Assembly: GCF_000698575.1 (NCBI RefSeq)
Contig: NZ_JFHD01000030.1
Coordinates: 1 to 64,000 of the forward strand
DNA length: 64,000 nt
Direction: 5' to 3'
Source: Caballeronia zhejiangensis
GTDB taxonomy: Bacteria > Pseudomonadota > Gammaproteobacteria > Burkholderiales > Burkholderiaceae
Shown: positions 36,332 to 45,154 of the stretch, one piece after another
How the letters are laid out: every line of letters starts with the position of its first letter
Numbering within the stretch: position 1 is the first letter of the stretch
The notes under the pieces: model-generated
Told to the model about the DNA's origin: nothing
Databases searched by the model: none
What the model saw: the letters and a program-made list of their open reading frames with translations, nothing else
Translations under genes and position numbers: made by a program

Positions 36332-37257
36332 GCGTAGTAAATGTTCTGCGGATGGCGCGCTTCGGCGAAGAAGAACCATCGCTCGGCGACGAGCCCGAGA
36401 TACTGCGTGACGCACGCGAGGCAGAAGAGCGCGACCGATTGCGCACCGATCCCGAGCAGCATCAGCACGAAGGGGACGGCGAACGCGCCGACGAGAAACG
36501 TCCACTTGATGCGCGCGATCGCCTGCGCCGAGCGTCCGTGAAAGAACTCGCGCAGATTGAACGCGCCCGCCGTGAAGCCCCGCGACTTCTGCACGACGTT
36601 CGGCCCCTTGATGCCGGTCGCGCTCTGCACGGTCGATTTCGGCCGCAGCTTCGCATTGCGCTTGAGCGCGGCGACGCGGGTCGCGCAGCCCGCGAGCGTC
36701 AACGTGCACGCACAAGCGGCGAGACCCGCCGCCAGTGACGGCGCGAGCCACGCGGCGCACGCGGTCGCCAGCGTGAATCCCGATGCGCAGCCGAGCAGCA
36801 CGAAGTTGACCATCGTGAGCGGCGTCGCCCATTCCTGCAGGAAGCGCAGGCATGCGTAGATCATCGCGGTGCAGACGAAAAGCGCCGCCGACGCGATCAC
36901 GCCGATCACGCCGACGGCAAGCGACCACGGCGCGCCGAGCCAGTGCGCGAAGCCGTGCAACGCGGCGCATCCGAGGAACGCGGGCAGGCACAGGCATTCG
37001 CGCGACAGCCACGACGTACGCCACATCGCGATGGCGCGCCACGCCCGCTCGGGATGCCCGAGATGGAAAAACGATGCGACGAGGCCCAGCCCGCCGAGCA
37101 CGACCGACAACGCCGCGCCGAGGATGAAGAACAGTTGCGAAGGCGCGTCGATCAGACCGAGCTTCGCGCCCGCTTCGACACCGACGAGCGCAATCAGCAA
37201 GCCTTGCGCGGCGCCGCTCAATGTCGTGAGAAACACGACGGAAAACGCGGGTTTCAT
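36319..37257 (-). CDS. soeC: Molybdoenzyme membrane anchor subunit (DmsC/SoeC type)
   Basis: 312 residues with about eight hydrophobic segments, in the DmsC family of quinone-binding anchors (FLTTLSGAAQGLLIALVG, FFHLGHPERAWRAI, VARWFFFAEARHPQNIYY-like ending). It should pass electrons from the iron-sulfur subunit into the quinone pool. It is the third gene of a catalytic-FeS-anchor operon, 19 bp after the ferredoxin subunit. A cytoplasmic, Tat-less catalytic subunit places the reaction on the inner face, as in SoeABC. Confidence 0.82.
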   Translation of the reverse strand: MKPAFSVVFLTTLSGAAQGLLIALVGVEAGAKLGLIDAPSQLFFILGAALSVVLGGLGLVASFFHLGHPERAWRAIAMWRTSWLSRECLCLPAFLGCAALHGFAHWLGAPWSLAVGVIGVIASAALFVCTAMIYACLRFLQEWATPLTMVNFVLLGCASGFTLATACAAWLAPSLAAGLAACACTLTLAGCATRVAALKRNAKLRPKSTVQSATGIKGPNVVQKSRGFTAGAFNLREFFHGRSAQAIARIKWTFLVGAFAVPFVLMLLGIGAQSVALFCLACVTQYLGLVAERWFFFAEARHPQNIYYARAS

Positions 37258-37276
37258 GTTCGAGCTCCGATGAAAG

Positions 37277-38008
37277 TCAGACGCGCACGGCCATCGACGC
37301 GAGATTGAGTTCGCCGTGCGCTCCGGGTGCGTCCGGCGCTTCGGCGCCTTGAGACTGACAGCCGCACGAGCCGCCGCCGCTGCTGCACGCATTCACGGGA
37401 CGACGCGGCAAATAATGATTCGCGGGCTTCGTGTCCCATTCGGGCATCAACTGATAGCCGCCGCGCTCCTCGATCGCCTTCGACACGACCGACTCGGGAT
37501 CGTGGATATCGCCGAAGAGCCGCGCCGACGTCGGACACGCGAGCACGCACGCCGGCTTGCGATCGCGTTCGGGCAGCGCCTCGTTGTAGATGCGATCGGC
37601 GCACAGCGTGCACTTCGTCATCTCCTTGCGCGCTTCGTCGAGCTCGCGCGCGCCGTACGGACACGCCCACGCGCAGTACTTGCAGCCGATGCACTTGTCG
37701 AAGTCCACGAGCACGAGTCCGTCTTCCTTGCGCTTGTAGCTCGCGCCGGTCGGACAGACGGGCACGCACGGCGGATCCTCGCAGTGCAGGCACGACTTCG
37801 GAAAGTGGATCGTATCGGCGAGCGGAAATTCGCCGGCTTCATACGTCTGCACGCGGTTGAAGAAGGTGCCGGACGGATCGGCGTCGTACGGGCGCTGATC
37901 CGCGAGACTGCCAGCTTCGCCGGACGTGTTCCATTCCTTGCAGCTCGTCACGCAGGCGTGGCAGCCGACGCAGACGTTCAGATCGATCACCAGGGCCATT
38001 TGAGTCAT
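37277..38008 (-). CDS. soeB: Molybdoenzyme iron-sulfur subunit (DmsB/SoeB type)
   Basis: 243 residues from ATG 38008 (AAGGAG six bases ahead). Four cysteine clusters for [4Fe-4S] centres are visible: CVGCHACVTSC, CLHCEDPPCVPVCP, CIGCKYCAWACP and the pair CTLCADRIY/CVLACP. There is no signal peptide. The C-terminus has an extra Cys/Gly-rich patch (CSSGGGSCGCQ) not needed for the standard clusters. It sits between catalytic and anchor genes with short gaps, typical of DMSO-reductase-family complexes. Confidence 0.87.
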   Translation of the reverse strand: MTQMALVIDLNVCVGCHACVTSCKEWNTSGEAGSLADQRPYDADPSGTFFNRVQTYEAGEFPLADTIHFPKSCLHCEDPPCVPVCPTGASYKRKEDGLVLVDFDKCIGCKYCAWACPYGARELDEARKEMTKCTLCADRIYNEALPERDRKPACVLACPTSARLFGDIHDPESVVSKAIEERGGYQLMPEWDTKPANHYLPRRPVNACSSGGGSCGCQSQGAEAPDAPGAHGELNLASMAVRV

Positions 38009-38019
38009 GCCGGTCTCCT

Positions 38020-40950
38020 TCAGTTTTTTACGTCGCGCTTGATGGCGTTGCGCAAGCGCGCCGCGAACTCGCCGCGTCCGGCGAAGTACGTCTGCACGAC
38101 GCGTTGAACCGATCCCGTCATGCCGGGCGATGGACGCATCGGCGCGAATTGCGGCAGCGTGTGGTCGGCATCGCTTTCGGCGGGATAGACGCGCACGCGC
38201 ACGTCGTACCACGCGGCTTGTCCGGTGATCGGATCGGAGTTCGAAAAGCGCAGGCCTTCGCGCGCGGACGCAGGAAGCTCATCCGTGATGAGGTGATTGA
38301 GCAAAAAGCCCCGCTGCGATTCGTTCGCGTCGGGACCGAGGCTCCACGCGCCCGATGCCTTGCCGATCGCGTTCCACGTCCACACCGTTCCGGGCTCGAC
38401 GGCTTCGCTATAGCGCGCCATGCAGCGCACCTTGCCCCATTGCGATTCGACGTAAATCCAGCCGCCGTCCTCGATGCCGTTCGCCTTCGCCATGCGCGGA
38501 TTCATGTACAACAGGTTCTCGCCGTGAATCTGCCGCAGCCACGCGTTCTGCGAGTCCCACGAGTGATACATCGCCATCGGGCGCTGCGTGACGGCCGCGA
38601 GCGGATACTGCGCGAGATCGGTCGTATCGAGTTCCAGCGGCGCGTACCAAAAGGGCAGCGGATCGAAATATTCCTCGATGCGTGCGCGCAAGTGTTCCGG
38701 CGGCTGCCGGCCTTTCGTGCGACCCTGCGCGGCGAGGCGGAACTTCTGCATCACGTCGGAATAGAGCTGGATCAGGATCGGCTCGTTGAACTTGCGAAAA
38801 CCTTTATCGACGGCGAATTGCAGGTACGGCCCGTTCTGGCCGCGCATGTATTGCAGCTCTTGGGCCAGCGTGTAGTGGTAGACGCAATCGTGCTTTGCGT
38901 ACTCTTCCCATTGATTCGGATTCGGCTCGCCGACGAGCGCGTCCTTGCCGTCCTTGCCGCGCCAGCCGATCAGAAAGCCCACGCCCGACCCCGGCGCCGT
39001 CTGATGATTGACGATGAAATCCGGATAGTCGCGATACTTGCGCGTGCCTTCGGGCGTCGTGAACGCGGGCAGCTTCAGGCGGCTGCCGAGCTCGACGAGC
39101 ACTTCCTGGAACGGACGGCATTCGCCGGTGCGCGGCACGACCGGCACGCGCACGGAATCGACGGGACCGTCGAACTCGGAGATCGGGCGGTCCAGCATCG
39201 ACATCGCGTCGTGTCGTTCGAGGTAGGTCGTATCGGGCAGGATGAGATCGGCGAATGCGGTCATCTCCGACTGGAACGCATCGCACACGACGATGAACGG
39301 AATTTTGTATTCGCCGTTGCCGTGCTTGTCGGCGAGCATGTTGCGCACTTCCATCGTGTTCATCGACGAGTTCCATGCCATGTTGGCCATGAAGATCATC
39401 AGCGTGTCGATGGGGTACGGATCGCCGCGCCATGCGTTCGTGATGACGCTGTGCATCACGCCGTGCACCGCGAGCGGATATTCCCACGAGAACGCCTTGT
39501 CGATGCGAACCGGCGTGCCGTCGTCGTGGATGAAGAGGTCCTCCGGCGCGGCGGGCCAGCCGAGCGGCCCGCTCGCGAGCGGCGTGTTCGGCTTCACCTG
39601 ATCGGGGTGATTCGGCGGTTTCGCCGATGGCGGCACCGCGCGCGGAAACGGCGACTTGTGCCGGAAACCGCCCGGACGGTCGATCGTGCCGAGCAGCGAC
39701 ATCAGCACGGCGAGCGCGCGGATCGACTGGAAGCCGTTCGAGTGCGCGGCGAGACCGCGCATCGCGTGAAAGGCGATCGGGTTGCCCGTCACGGTGTCGT
39801 GCTTCCTGCCCCAACAATCGGTCCATTGAATCGGCAGCGTGATCTTGTGATCGCGGCTCGTCTGGATCATTTCGGCGGCGAGGCGTTCGATCGTCGCGGC
39901 GGGAATACCGGTGATGTCCGCGGCCCATTCCGGCGTGCACGTCGCGACCTGCTCGCGCAGCAAGGCGAAGGAGGGCGCGACGCTCGTGCCGTCGTCGAGC
40001 GTGTAGCGGCCATCGAGCGCGGGCGCGGCATCGTCGGCATGATGCGCGACCGCGCGATTCGTCTTCGTGTCCCACCAAAGATGATTCTGCGGAAAGAGCG
40101 GATTCGATTCGGCCGCGCTTTCGTCCTTCACGAAAAGGCCGAACGTGTCGCTCGCTTCGTTCATATCGAGCAGTTCGGCCGCGTTCGTATAGCGCGTGAC
40201 GAATTCGTGATCGTAGGCGTCGGCGGCGATCAGTTCGTGGATCAGCGCCATGAAAAGCGCGCCGTCTGTGCCGGGGCGGATCGGCACCCATTCGTCGGCG
40301 ATGGCCGCGTAGCCCGTGCGGACCGGATTGATCGCGATGAAGCGTCCGCCCGCGCGCTTGAATTTCGATATCGCGATCTTGAGCGGATTCGAGTGATGAT
40401 CCTCCGCCGTGCCAATCATGAAGAAGAGCTTCGCGCGGTCGAGATCCGGGCCGCCGAATTCCCAGAACGAGCCGCCGATCGTATAGATCATGCCCGCGGC
40501 CATGTTCGCCGAGCAGAAGCCGCCGTGGGCCGCGTAGTTGGGCGTGCCGAAGTTCTTCGCGAAGAGGCCGGTCAGCGCCTGCATCTGGTCGCGTCCGGTG
40601 AAGAGCGCGAATTTTTTCGGATCGGTGGCGCGCAGGTGTGCGAGACGCTTTTCGAGCGTATCGAGCGCGACCTCCCACGAGACCGGCTCGAACTGCGCTT
40701 CGCCGCGCAGTGCGCCGGGTTTTCGCATCAGCGGCTGCGTGAGGCGTGCGGGCGAATACTGCTTCATGACGCCCGACGCGCCTTTCGCGCAGATCACGCC
40801 TTGATTGAGCGGATGGTTCGGATTGCCGTCGATGTATCTGACTTCGCCGTCGCGCAGATGCACGCGGATGCCGCAACGGCACGCGCACATGTAGCACGTC
40901 GTGGTCTTGACATCGAGCTTCTCGTTCTGGGTACGAGCGCCGTGTTCCAT
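38020..40950 (-). CDS. soeA: Molybdopterin oxidoreductase, probable sulfite dehydrogenase catalytic subunit
   Basis: 976 residues from ATG 40950 (AGGAG ahead). A [4Fe-4S] motif lies at Cys19, Cys22, Cys26 and Cys54 (CYMCACRCGIRVHL). The probable molybdenum ligand is Cys146 (GGFCSANMAAG). The C-terminal molydop-binding domain is complete. There is no Tat signal, so it is cytoplasmic. This N-terminus and the soeB-soeC order match the SoeABC sulfite:quinone oxidoreductases described in Allochromatium and roseobacters. The neighbouring YeiH exporter and YeiE-like regulator support sulfite as substrate. Formate, polysulfide or other oxyanion activity is the alternative. Confidence 0.75.
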   Translation of the reverse strand: MEHGARTQNEKLDVKTTTCYMCACRCGIRVHLRDGEVRYIDGNPNHPLNQGVICAKGASGVMKQYSPARLTQPLMRKPGALRGEAQFEPVSWEVALDTLEKRLAHLRATDPKKFALFTGRDQMQALTGLFAKNFGTPNYAAHGGFCSANMAAGMIYTIGGSFWEFGGPDLDRAKLFFMIGTAEDHHSNPLKIAISKFKRAGGRFIAINPVRTGYAAIADEWVPIRPGTDGALFMALIHELIAADAYDHEFVTRYTNAAELLDMNEASDTFGLFVKDESAAESNPLFPQNHLWWDTKTNRAVAHHADDAAPALDGRYTLDDGTSVAPSFALLREQVATCTPEWAADITGIPAATIERLAAEMIQTSRDHKITLPIQWTDCWGRKHDTVTGNPIAFHAMRGLAAHSNGFQSIRALAVLMSLLGTIDRPGGFRHKSPFPRAVPPSAKPPNHPDQVKPNTPLASGPLGWPAAPEDLFIHDDGTPVRIDKAFSWEYPLAVHGVMHSVITNAWRGDPYPIDTLMIFMANMAWNSSMNTMEVRNMLADKHGNGEYKIPFIVVCDAFQSEMTAFADLILPDTTYLERHDAMSMLDRPISEFDGPVDSVRVPVVPRTGECRPFQEVLVELGSRLKLPAFTTPEGTRKYRDYPDFIVNHQTAPGSGVGFLIGWRGKDGKDALVGEPNPNQWEEYAKHDCVYHYTLAQELQYMRGQNGPYLQFAVDKGFRKFNEPILIQLYSDVMQKFRLAAQGRTKGRQPPEHLRARIEEYFDPLPFWYAPLELDTTDLAQYPLAAVTQRPMAMYHSWDSQNAWLRQIHGENLLYMNPRMAKANGIEDGGWIYVESQWGKVRCMARYSEAVEPGTVWTWNAIGKASGAWSLGPDANESQRGFLLNHLITDELPASAREGLRFSNSDPITGQAAWYDVRVRVYPAESDADHTLPQFAPMRPSPGMTGSVQRVVQTYFAGRGEFAARLRNAIKRDVKN

Positions 40951-41025
40951 GAGTGCTCCTTCTAAAGCGTTATCGCGCGACGGGGACGTTCGCGCGATTC
41001 GGTACTTCACTGCATCGGCGATCGA

Positions 41026-42096
41026 TCAGCCGAAGAGGCGTTCGACGCCGAGCGTGATCGCGAGGCCGCCGCCGACCAGCCACGCATACAGGATCGCGCC
41101 GGTTGCAAGCGCACGCGGGCCGGCCTGACGGATCTGCGCGATGCGCGTCTCCATGCCGAGCGCGGTCATGGCCATCGTGAGCGCGAAGGTGTCGAGCGTG
41201 TTGATCGTGCTCGTGGCGGCATCGGGCAGAACGTGCAGCGAATTCACGACGACGAGCGCGAGAAAGCCGAGCGCGAACCAGGGCACCGCGATCTTGCCGT
41301 TGCCTTGCGCCGCGCCGTCCGCCGTGTTGCGCGAGCGGCTGATCCAGAAACCGATCACGAGCAGCACGGGCACGAGCAGCATCACGCGCGTCATCTTGAC
41401 GATGGTCGCGATATGCGTCGCTTCCGGGCTGACGTTGCTCGCCGCACCGACGACCTGCGCCACTTCGTGAATCGTGCCGCCGAAAAAGAGGCCCGCGCCG
41501 AGCGTATCGAGATGCAGCCAGCCGGCGTTGAACGCGAGCGGGTAGAGGAACATCGAGAGCGTGCCGAACAGCACGACGCTGCCCACCGCCATCGCGCTCT
41601 TGTGCGGCTTCGATTGCAACGTCGATTCGAACGCGAGCACCGCGGCCGCGCCGCAAATCGCGCTGCCGGCTGCCGTGAGGAGTGCGGTATCGCGATCGAG
41701 CTTCATCAGCTTCATGCCGGCCCACGTACCGATGACGAGCGTGCTGACCACGACCAGCACCGACACCGTGAAACCCGACACGCCGACTTGCGCGATTTCC
41801 TGAAGGCTGATGCGCAGCCCGAAGAACGCGACCGCGATGCGCAGCAGCTTGCGCGCGGAAAAGTTGACGCCGGCCGCCCAGCTTTCCGGCATGCCGTGAC
41901 GCAGCGCATTGCCGTAGATCGCGCCCGCGACGATGCCGACGATCAGCGGGCTGATGCCGAGCCCGGCGATAGCGGGCAGCGAAGCGAGGCGCGTGACGGC
42001 GGCGGCGAACAAGGCGACGAAGAGAATGCCGTTGAGTTGCCCGCGTCTGGATGATGCGGCCGGCGCGAACGTTTGGGCGGACTGAACCGTGGACAT
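41026..42096 (-). CDS. yeiH: YeiH-family putative sulfate/sulfite exporter
   Basis: 356 residues, about ten membrane segments, UPF0324/YeiH family (GISPLIVGIVAGAIYGNALRHGMPESWAAGVNFSARKLLRIAVAFFGLRISL). Distant relatives such as TauZ lie in taurine pathways and are proposed to expel sulfite or sulfate. It is transcribed toward soeA with a 75-bp gap and away from the LysR gene at 42211, the same pair arrangement as yeiH-yeiE in E. coli. Its likely task is lowering toxic sulfite. Substrate specificity is an inference. Confidence 0.85.
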   Translation of the reverse strand: MSTVQSAQTFAPAASSRRGQLNGILFVALFAAAVTRLASLPAIAGLGISPLIVGIVAGAIYGNALRHGMPESWAAGVNFSARKLLRIAVAFFGLRISLQEIAQVGVSGFTVSVLVVVSTLVIGTWAGMKLMKLDRDTALLTAAGSAICGAAAVLAFESTLQSKPHKSAMAVGSVVLFGTLSMFLYPLAFNAGWLHLDTLGAGLFFGGTIHEVAQVVGAASNVSPEATHIATIVKMTRVMLLVPVLLVIGFWISRSRNTADGAAQGNGKIAVPWFALGFLALVVVNSLHVLPDAATSTINTLDTFALTMAMTALGMETRIAQIRQAGPRALATGAILYAWLVGGGLAITLGVERLFG

Positions 42097-42135
42097 GGAT
42101 GAACCCGTTTGATGATGATGACTCGATGGGCTAAT

Positions 42136-42180
42136 CCTATTCTCGATATATGAATATGAAAAATCGTGATTTAGAATGGG
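42136..42180. promoter_or_regulatory. Divergent yeiH/LysR control region
   Basis: This AT-rich stretch contains CCTATTCT (42136-42143) and AGAATGGG (42173-42180). The arms are inverted with one mismatch and lie about 37 bp apart centre to centre. Such spacing suits a LysR tetramer. The assignment is tentative. Confidence 0.35.
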
Positions 42181-42210
42181 AAGTATCGTACCACCTTATA
42201 TTTGAAACAG

Positions 42211-43101
42211 ATGACCCCGGAACAACTGATAACGTTCGCAACGGTCGCAGAGCACGGCAACATCAGCCGGGCGGCGGTGGCCTTGCATTTGTCGCAGCCC
42301 GCCGTGTCGGGGCAGTTGCGCCTGCTGCAGGAGGAATTCGGCGAGCCGCTTTATCAGCGTGATGGCCGCGGCGTGCGCCTGACCGCAGCCGGCGAGCAGT
42401 TGCTCGGCCATGCGGAACGCCTGCGCGAGACATTTCGCGCGGCGCACGCGCTGCGCGACGCATTGCGCGGGCTGGAGCGCGGCACGCTGCGCATCGGCGC
42501 GAGCACGACGCCAGCGAGTTATTTGCTGCCGTATCTGATCGCTGCGTTTCACAAGCGCTTTCCGGAAGTCGTCGTGACGACCATCGACGGCAATACCGCC
42601 GATATCGTCGCTGCGCTCGGCTCGCTCGATATTGCGCTGGTCGAAGGCGCGCCGGGACACGATCTGCCGCTCGGCACCACCGTCACACCGTGGCGCGAGG
42701 ACGAAATCGTCGCGATCCTGCCGAATGGTCATCCGCTTGCCGACGGGCGCGATGCCGCCACGCTCGATCAGTTGAGCGAGCATCCGCTCGTGCTGCGCGA
42801 GCCCGGCTCGGGCGTGCGGCAGATCATCGAGCGCGCGTTCGCCGATTGCGATGCGCCCATGCGGGTCGCGCTGGAAATCGCGGGCGTCGAGGGCGTGAAG
42901 GAGGCGGTGCGCGCGGGCATGGGCATCGGCTTCGTATCGGCGATGTCGATCCGCCACGAGGACAGCGCGTTGCGTCGCGTGCGTATCGCGCCGCGACCGC
43001 TCACGCGGCGTTTTTCCATTTTGCTGCCGCACGCGGCAACGCCGTCACGCGTCGCGGCGCGTTTCCTGGAGTTATGCGAGGAACCGGGTCTCATCGGCTA
43101 G
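42211..43101 (+). CDS. LysR-family regulator, YeiE-like
   Basis: 296 residues from ATG 42211 (an in-frame TTG sits three codons earlier). The HTH has ISRAAVALHLSQPAVSGQLRLLQEEFG. The effector domain is of the CysB/CysR-like type (LRIGASTTPASYLLPYLI, REPGSGVRQIIERAF). It is divergent from yeiH and next to soeABC. YeiE homologues in enterobacteria are, as I recall, sulfite-responsive. Control of the sulfite export and oxidation genes here is therefore the best inference. Confidence 0.82.
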   Translation: MTPEQLITFATVAEHGNISRAAVALHLSQPAVSGQLRLLQEEFGEPLYQRDGRGVRLTAAGEQLLGHAERLRETFRAAHALRDALRGLERGTLRIGASTTPASYLLPYLIAAFHKRFPEVVVTTIDGNTADIVAALGSLDIALVEGAPGHDLPLGTTVTPWREDEIVAILPNGHPLADGRDAATLDQLSEHPLVLREPGSGVRQIIERAFADCDAPMRVALEIAGVEGVKEAVRAGMGIGFVSAMSIRHEDSALRRVRIAPRPLTRRFSILLPHAATPSRVAARFLELCEEPGLIG

Positions 43102-43189
43102 GGAATTCCACTATGGCGCGTCGATGGCGGTCTGACGCACCATTCGTTCTCAACAGGGGCGCTGCGGCGTCCTTTTCGAAAATCGTTTA

Positions 43190-43203
43190 TGGAACCGGTT
43201 CCA
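43190..43203. promoter_or_regulatory. PtxS/LacI-type operator upstream of kguE
   Basis: TGGAACCGGTTCCA, a perfect 14-bp palindrome 39 bp before the kguE start. It differs from the Pseudomonas PtxS site TGAAACCGGTTTCA at one symmetric position. A LacI-family gene (ptxS) closes this locus at 48294. The operator's position argues against an upstream ATG at 43189, which would place it inside the coding region. Confidence 0.8.
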
Positions 43204-43242
43204 CCGAGGAATTTCGAGGCCAAAACCCATAGTGAGAAGCGA

Positions 43243-44052
43243 GTGAATCAAAAATCCCGCATCGATGAAAAGCGCGCAGAAGTCGTGATCGTAGCGAGCG
43301 CGTTCGGCGCCGATGCGATCCGTCGCGATGGCCACGCCGCGTGGGCGGCGGTCGCGGCGCGCGCGGGTGCGGATGGCTTCGAAGTGCGTCGCGAGTTGTT
43401 CGCCGATGACGCCGATTCGCAGCCCGATGCACTCGCGCAGCTCGGCGCACGGATTCGCGCGCACGGCTTGTGGGCGGTCCATTCGACGCCCGCGACGCTG
43501 TTCCGCGACGACGGCGCGCTCGATCTCGATTCGCTGCGGCTCGCCATCGACGAAGCAGCGGCGATGGACGCGCGCATCGTCAAGCTGCAACTGGGCGGCA
43601 CGGAGCGTGGTGTCGCGACCGATCCGGCCACGCTCGATCGCCTGATGTCGGCGATCGCCGCGTCGAAAGCGCGCGTGGTCGTCGAAAACGGACAACTGAA
43701 GGCAGGCGGCACGATCGGCGCGTTCGATGCGCTCTTCGCCGCGCTGCCCGCGCGAAGCGGCCTCGCGATGACTTTCGACACCGGAAACTGGCACTGGGCG
43801 GAGCAGGATCCGCTCGACGCGGCGCAGCGCCTCGCGCCGCACGTCGCGTATGTGCACTGCAAGGCGGTGATGGGCGAGGGCGCGCGCCGTTTTGCCGCCG
43901 CGCCCGCGAACGGCGACGCGCGTTTCGCGACGCTGCTCGCGCAGTTGCCGGGCGATGTGCCGCGCGGCATCGAATATCCGTTCATTCCGGGCGCGGACGG
44001 TTCGCTCGACGCCGACGCGGCGCGCCAGGTCGCACGAATCGCGGCATTTTGA
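43243..44052 (+). CDS. kguE: Sugar isomerase/epimerase-like TIM-barrel protein KguE
   Basis: 269 residues from GTG 43243 (AGAAGCGAG ahead); the start is set downstream of the operator palindrome. The fold is the AP-endonuclease-2/xylose-isomerase-like TIM barrel, with conserved acids and histidines in VVVENGQ, MTFDTGNWHW and VAYVHCK that would bind a divalent metal. It is first gene of the kguE-kguK-kguT order known from Pseudomonas 2-ketogluconate catabolism. The exact biochemical role of KguE is not settled. Confidence 0.82.
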   Translation: MNQKSRIDEKRAEVVIVASAFGADAIRRDGHAAWAAVAARAGADGFEVRRELFADDADSQPDALAQLGARIRAHGLWAVHSTPATLFRDDGALDLDSLRLAIDEAAAMDARIVKLQLGGTERGVATDPATLDRLMSAIAASKARVVVENGQLKAGGTIGAFDALFAALPARSGLAMTFDTGNWHWAEQDPLDAAQRLAPHVAYVHCKAVMGEGARRFAAAPANGDARFATLLAQLPGDVPRGIEYPFIPGADGSLDADAARQVARIAAF

Positions 44053-44108
44053 ATGCCACTTTGAATTACGCATTTTGCATTCAGCATTCATCTGCAAAGG
44101 AACCCGAC

Positions 44109-45110
44109 ATGCAAGCCAAGCCTGAAGCCCTCGACGTCGTCACTTACGGCGAAGCGATGACGATGTTCGTCGCCGCCGTTACCGGCGATCTCGCGAAGGC
44201 CGGTCAATTCACGAAGCGCGTCGCGGGCGCGGATCTGAACGTCGCGATCGGTTTGTCGCGCCTTGGCTTCAAGGTGGGCTGGATGAGCCGCGTCGGCAAC
44301 GATTCGTTCGGGCGCTATGTGCTCGACGTACTCGCATCCGAAGGCATCGACGCGCGCCGTGTGACGATCGACGAGCGTTATCCGACGGGCTTTCAGCTCA
44401 AAGGCAAGTGCGACGACGGCAGCGATCCGGCCGTCGAGTATTTCCGCAAGGGTTCGGCCGCGAGCCATTTGTCGCTCGACGACTACGCCGCCGATTACGT
44501 GCTCGGCGCGCGTCATCTGCATCTGACGGGCGTGGCGCCCGCGATCTCGGCGACCTCGCGTGAGCTTGCGTTCCACATGGCCCGCGAAATGCGGGCAGCG
44601 GGCAAGACGATCTCGTTCGATCCGAATCTGCGTCCGACGCTGTGGCCGTCGCGCGAGGCGATGGCCGAATCGCTCAATGCGCTCGCCGCGCTCGCCGACT
44701 GGGTGCTGCCGGGGGTGTCCGAAGGATTGACGCTGACGGGCTATGCGAAGCCCGAGGACATCGCCGCGTTTTATCTCGATCGGGGAGCGAAGGGCGTCGT
44801 CGTGAAGCTGGGCGCGCACGGCGCGTATTTCCGCACGGCGGACGGCGAGCAGGGCATCGTGCCGGGCGTGCCGGTCGAGAAGGTCGTCGATACGGTCGGC
44901 GCGGGCGATGGCTTCGCGGTCGGCGTCGTGAGCGCGCTGCTCGAGGGACGCGATGTGCGTCACGCGATCGCGCGCGGCAATCGCATCGGCGCGCTGGCGA
45001 TTCAGGTGATCGGCGACAGCGAAGGACTGCCGACGCGCGCCGCGCTCGATCTGCTCGAAGCACAGGATTCCAACGACAAGACGGCCAAAGCCGCGTTCGA
45101 TCTGGCTTGA
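44109..45110 (+). CDS. kguK: 2-ketogluconokinase KguK
   Basis: 333 residues of the PfkB family. The N-terminal motif is VVTYGEAMTMFVA, the sugar-binding stretch is GADLNVAIGLSRLG and the catalytic loop is DTVGAGDGFAVG. It should phosphorylate 2-ketogluconate to 2-keto-6-phosphogluconate. Ribosome site AAAGGAA lies ahead of ATG 44109. It is placed between kguE (56 bp) and kguT (44 bp). The gap before it holds several GCATTC/GAATGC words that I cannot interpret. The substrate assignment rests on the operon, since sequence alone would also allow KDG. Confidence 0.85.
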   Translation: MQAKPEALDVVTYGEAMTMFVAAVTGDLAKAGQFTKRVAGADLNVAIGLSRLGFKVGWMSRVGNDSFGRYVLDVLASEGIDARRVTIDERYPTGFQLKGKCDDGSDPAVEYFRKGSAASHLSLDDYAADYVLGARHLHLTGVAPAISATSRELAFHMAREMRAAGKTISFDPNLRPTLWPSREAMAESLNALAALADWVLPGVSEGLTLTGYAKPEDIAAFYLDRGAKGVVVKLGAHGAYFRTADGEQGIVPGVPVEKVVDTVGAGDGFAVGVVSALLEGRDVRHAIARGNRIGALAIQVIGDSEGLPTRAALDLLEAQDSNDKTAKAAFDLA

Positions 45111-45154
45111 AAGCCACCAACCGAGACTCAACCGAATTGCGTTCGGAGACAACC

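Noticed and set aside
38020-40950. Formate dehydrogenase or periplasmic DMSO/thiosulfate reductase as identity of the Mo enzyme
   Set aside because: No Tat signal and no selenocysteine/FdhA-type features; the order and the sulfur neighbours fit SoeABC better, though enzymology is not proven.
38104-40965. Very long open frame (over 950 codons) on the plus strand opposite soeA
   Set aside because: Arg/His/Ala-rich nonsense typical of antisense frames in GC-rich genes; soeA has clear domains on the other strand.
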